Assembly (NCBI GenBank): GCA_900768995.1
Contig: CAAGEZ010000020.1
Location: 1 to 6,053 of the forward strand
Source of the DNA: Oscillospiraceae bacterium
GTDB lineage: Bacteria > Bacillota > Clostridia > Oscillospirales > Ruminococcaceae
Length of the DNA: 6,053 nucleotides
Direction: 5' to 3'
Part shown: positions 5,166-6,053 of the stretch, piece by piece
Layout: every line of letters starts with the position of its first letter
Position numbering within the stretch: position 1 is the stretch's first letter
Made by a program: the position numbers and the translations under genes
Notes under the pieces: model-generated
The model's input: only the letters and a program-made list of their open reading frames with translations
What the model was told of the DNA's origin: nothing
Database searches by the model: none

Positions 5166-5252
5166 GCCGCAGTGGTGGAATCGGCAGACACAAGGGACTT
5201 AAAATCCCTCGGATTAACCTCCGTACCGGTTCAAGTCCGGTCTGCGGCACCA
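5166..5252 (+). tRNA. tRNA-Leu(TAA)
   Basis: 87 nt with CCA encoded. Acceptor GCCGCAG (5166-5172) pairs fully with CTGCGGC (5242-5248). The anticodon stem AGGGA/TCCCT holds loop CTTAAAA with anticodon TAA at 5200-5202, reading UUA/UUG. A long variable arm (CGGA/TCCG, 5210-5223) marks the class II leucine type. The T arm is ACCGG-TTCAAGT-CCGGT. A strong terminator follows 6 nt after the CCA, so this is the end of its unit. Confidence 0.97.
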
Positions 5253-5257
5253 AGTAT

Positions 5258-5293
5258 CAGGATTATTGCTTAAAAGCATAGTCCTGTTTTTTT
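5258..5293 (+). terminator. Intrinsic terminator of tRNA-Leu
   Basis: CAGGATTA (5258-5265) pairs with TAGTCCTG (5279-5286) and TGCT with AGCA around a TAAA loop, with a single bulged T at 5266, followed by seven T (5287-5293). It ends 20 bp before the next start codon. Confidence 0.9.
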
Positions 5294-5313
5294 ATTATTT
5301 AAGGGTAGAAACG

Positions 5314-5949
5314 ATGGCTATATTGTTAAATGTCCCTTATGCTGAAAAAGATCAAGCTAAGGCTTTAGGGGCTTGGTGGAACAATGAATTAAAGAAATGG
5401 TATGTTCCAAGTGAAAAAAACTACCACAAATTTAAAAAGTGGATATCAGCATCCGATGATTTCTGGATTTTATGTAACCATCTATATATTGTTGAAGCAG
5501 AACAGATCTGTTATAAATGCAAAGGCAATACACGAGTTATTGGCTATGGAATAGAAAGCTATTTCCATTTTTCTGAAGATGAGGATAGTGGGGTATATTA
5601 TAATAAGGGCGGAAAAGTGCATATAGCTTCACACATTGCCCCCGTTCCCGATAAGATTTTAGCATATCTCCAAAATAATTTTAATTATAAGGAAAGATAT
5701 TCAAAATTTGCAGGATGTACATATTTAGCAAACTGCTGTGATAATTGTGATATCTTACAGGGGGATTATTTTTTATTTCACGAAGTGGATAGCCCTTTTT
5801 GGATTTACAGTGAATCTGATGCAGCAAAATTAAAACTATATAAAATTCCTTTAGAATATGACCTTGTTTTAGATTATGTCGATATATCATTTGGAACATA
5901 TGATTTTTTAATTAAAGAGTTCGGAGAAACAACCGAATTAAAACTATAA
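5314..5949 (+). CDS. DUF5710 domain-containing protein with Cys pairs, function unknown
   Basis: 211 aa. The ATG at 5314 is chosen because AAGGG lies 8 nt upstream and the conserved domain begins at residue 3; an upstream extension would run through the tRNA terminator. Residues 3-43 (LLNVPYAEKDQAKALGAWWN...KKWYVP...FKKWI) are a clear DUF5710 domain, a short module often found on plasmid, phage and primase-like proteins. C66-x2-C69 and C141/C142-x2-C145 could bind one zinc ion. The segment YLANCCDNCDILQGDYFLFHEVDSPF (137-162) looks like a conserved core. No signal peptide or membrane helix. The gene is far more AT-rich than its neighbours (16 of 60 bases are G+C at 5881-5940, against 36 of 60 at 2281-2340), suggesting transfer beside the tRNA. 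No promoter is evident in the 20 bp after the tRNA terminator. I cannot assign a function. Confidence 0.85.
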   Translation: MAILLNVPYAEKDQAKALGAWWNNELKKWYVPSEKNYHKFKKWISASDDFWILCNHLYIVEAEQICYKCKGNTRVIGYGIESYFHFSEDEDSGVYYNKGGKVHIASHIAPVPDKILAYLQNNFNYKERYSKFAGCTYLANCCDNCDILQGDYFLFHEVDSPFWIYSESDAAKLKLYKIPLEYDLVLDYVDISFGTYDFLIKEFGETTELKL

Positions 5950-5958
5950 TGTCTGCGT

Positions 5959-5998
5959 ATCACAGAGCAGCGGAACAGCCCTGCTCTGTGATTTTTTT
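5959..5998 (+). terminator. Strong intrinsic terminator after the DUF5710 gene
   Basis: ATCACAGAGCAG (5959-5970) and CTGCTCTGTGAT (5981-5992) form a perfect 12-bp stem with a 10-base loop, followed by a T-run to 5998. It begins 9 bp after the stop codon. The T-run overlaps the stop of the convergent gene on the right; read on the minus strand there is no T-run after the stem. Confidence 0.95.
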
Positions 5999-6053
5999 AT
6001 TCTCCGAGGAGCATATTCATTGTTTTTCTTTTCTGTTCGTCAAGAACGTGGGC
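5997..6053 (-). CDS. C-terminal end of an unidentified minus-strand gene (partial)
   Basis: The last 18 codons, AHVLDEQKRKTMNMLLGE, end in TAA at 5999-5997 and continue beyond the window. The charged, helical composition and the position directly against a terminator, convergent with the DUF5710 gene, suggest a real coding end. It is too short to name, and an accidental frame cannot be excluded. Confidence 0.5.
   Translation of the reverse strand, partial: AHVLDEQKRKTMNMLLGE

Noticed and set aside
5069..5281. 70-aa plus frame starting with TTG and containing GGIGRHKGLKIPRINLRTG
   Set aside because: It translates the tRNA-Leu gene itself and the preceding hairpin; a typical spurious call.

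Overview
The window looks like chromosomal DNA of a Gram-positive gut Firmicute, most likely an Oscillospiraceae/Ruminococcus-type organism. This rests on the gene set (a c-di-AMP receptor beside holB and a YaaO-like decarboxylase, and a PadR/membrane-protein pair), on consensus sigma-A promoters with AGGAGG-like ribosome sites, and on the IS110 left end, whose hairpins resemble sequences I associate with ruminococci. The genus is inference.

Layout. (1) Positions 1-819: a plus-strand remnant of an IS110-family element. A 375-base non-coding leader, folded into a run of hairpins, precedes a transposase gene that keeps the N-terminal DEDD catalytic domain but is cut after about 148 codons. (2) Positions 828-4571: five minus-strand genes that could form one long transcription unit. 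Read 5'->3' they are a PadR regulator, a HAAS/DUF1700-like four-helix membrane protein (1 nt downstream of padR), a PLP-dependent Orn/Lys/Arg decarboxylase-family protein, the c-di-AMP receptor DarA/PstA, and holB (delta' of the DNA polymerase III clamp loader; TAATG overlap with darA). A consensus promoter with a dyad over its -10 box lies just upstream of padR. The last three genes match the Bacillus yaaO-tmk-yaaQ-yaaR-holB neighbourhood without tmk and yaaR. The IS fragment begins 8 bp past the holB stop, so whatever followed holB has been lost or moved. (3) Positions 4765-5293: a small-RNA region with initiator tRNA-fMet(CAT) and tRNA-Leu(TAA). The 260 bp between them hold two further perfect TTGACA-N17-TATAAT promoters pointing at each other, and a long hairpin with a U-tract readable only on the minus strand. 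Together these outline an unannotated minus-strand RNA of about 215 nt. (4) Positions 5314-5949: an AT-rich gene for a DUF5710-domain, Cys-pair protein immediately behind the tRNA-Leu terminator, followed by a strong terminator. (5) Positions 5997-6053: the last 18 codons of a minus-strand gene entering from the right.

The most interesting parts are the putative inter-tRNA regulatory RNA, including a 12-nt pairing that competes with its terminator, and the structured IS110 leader, which is where an IS110-group bridge RNA would be encoded.
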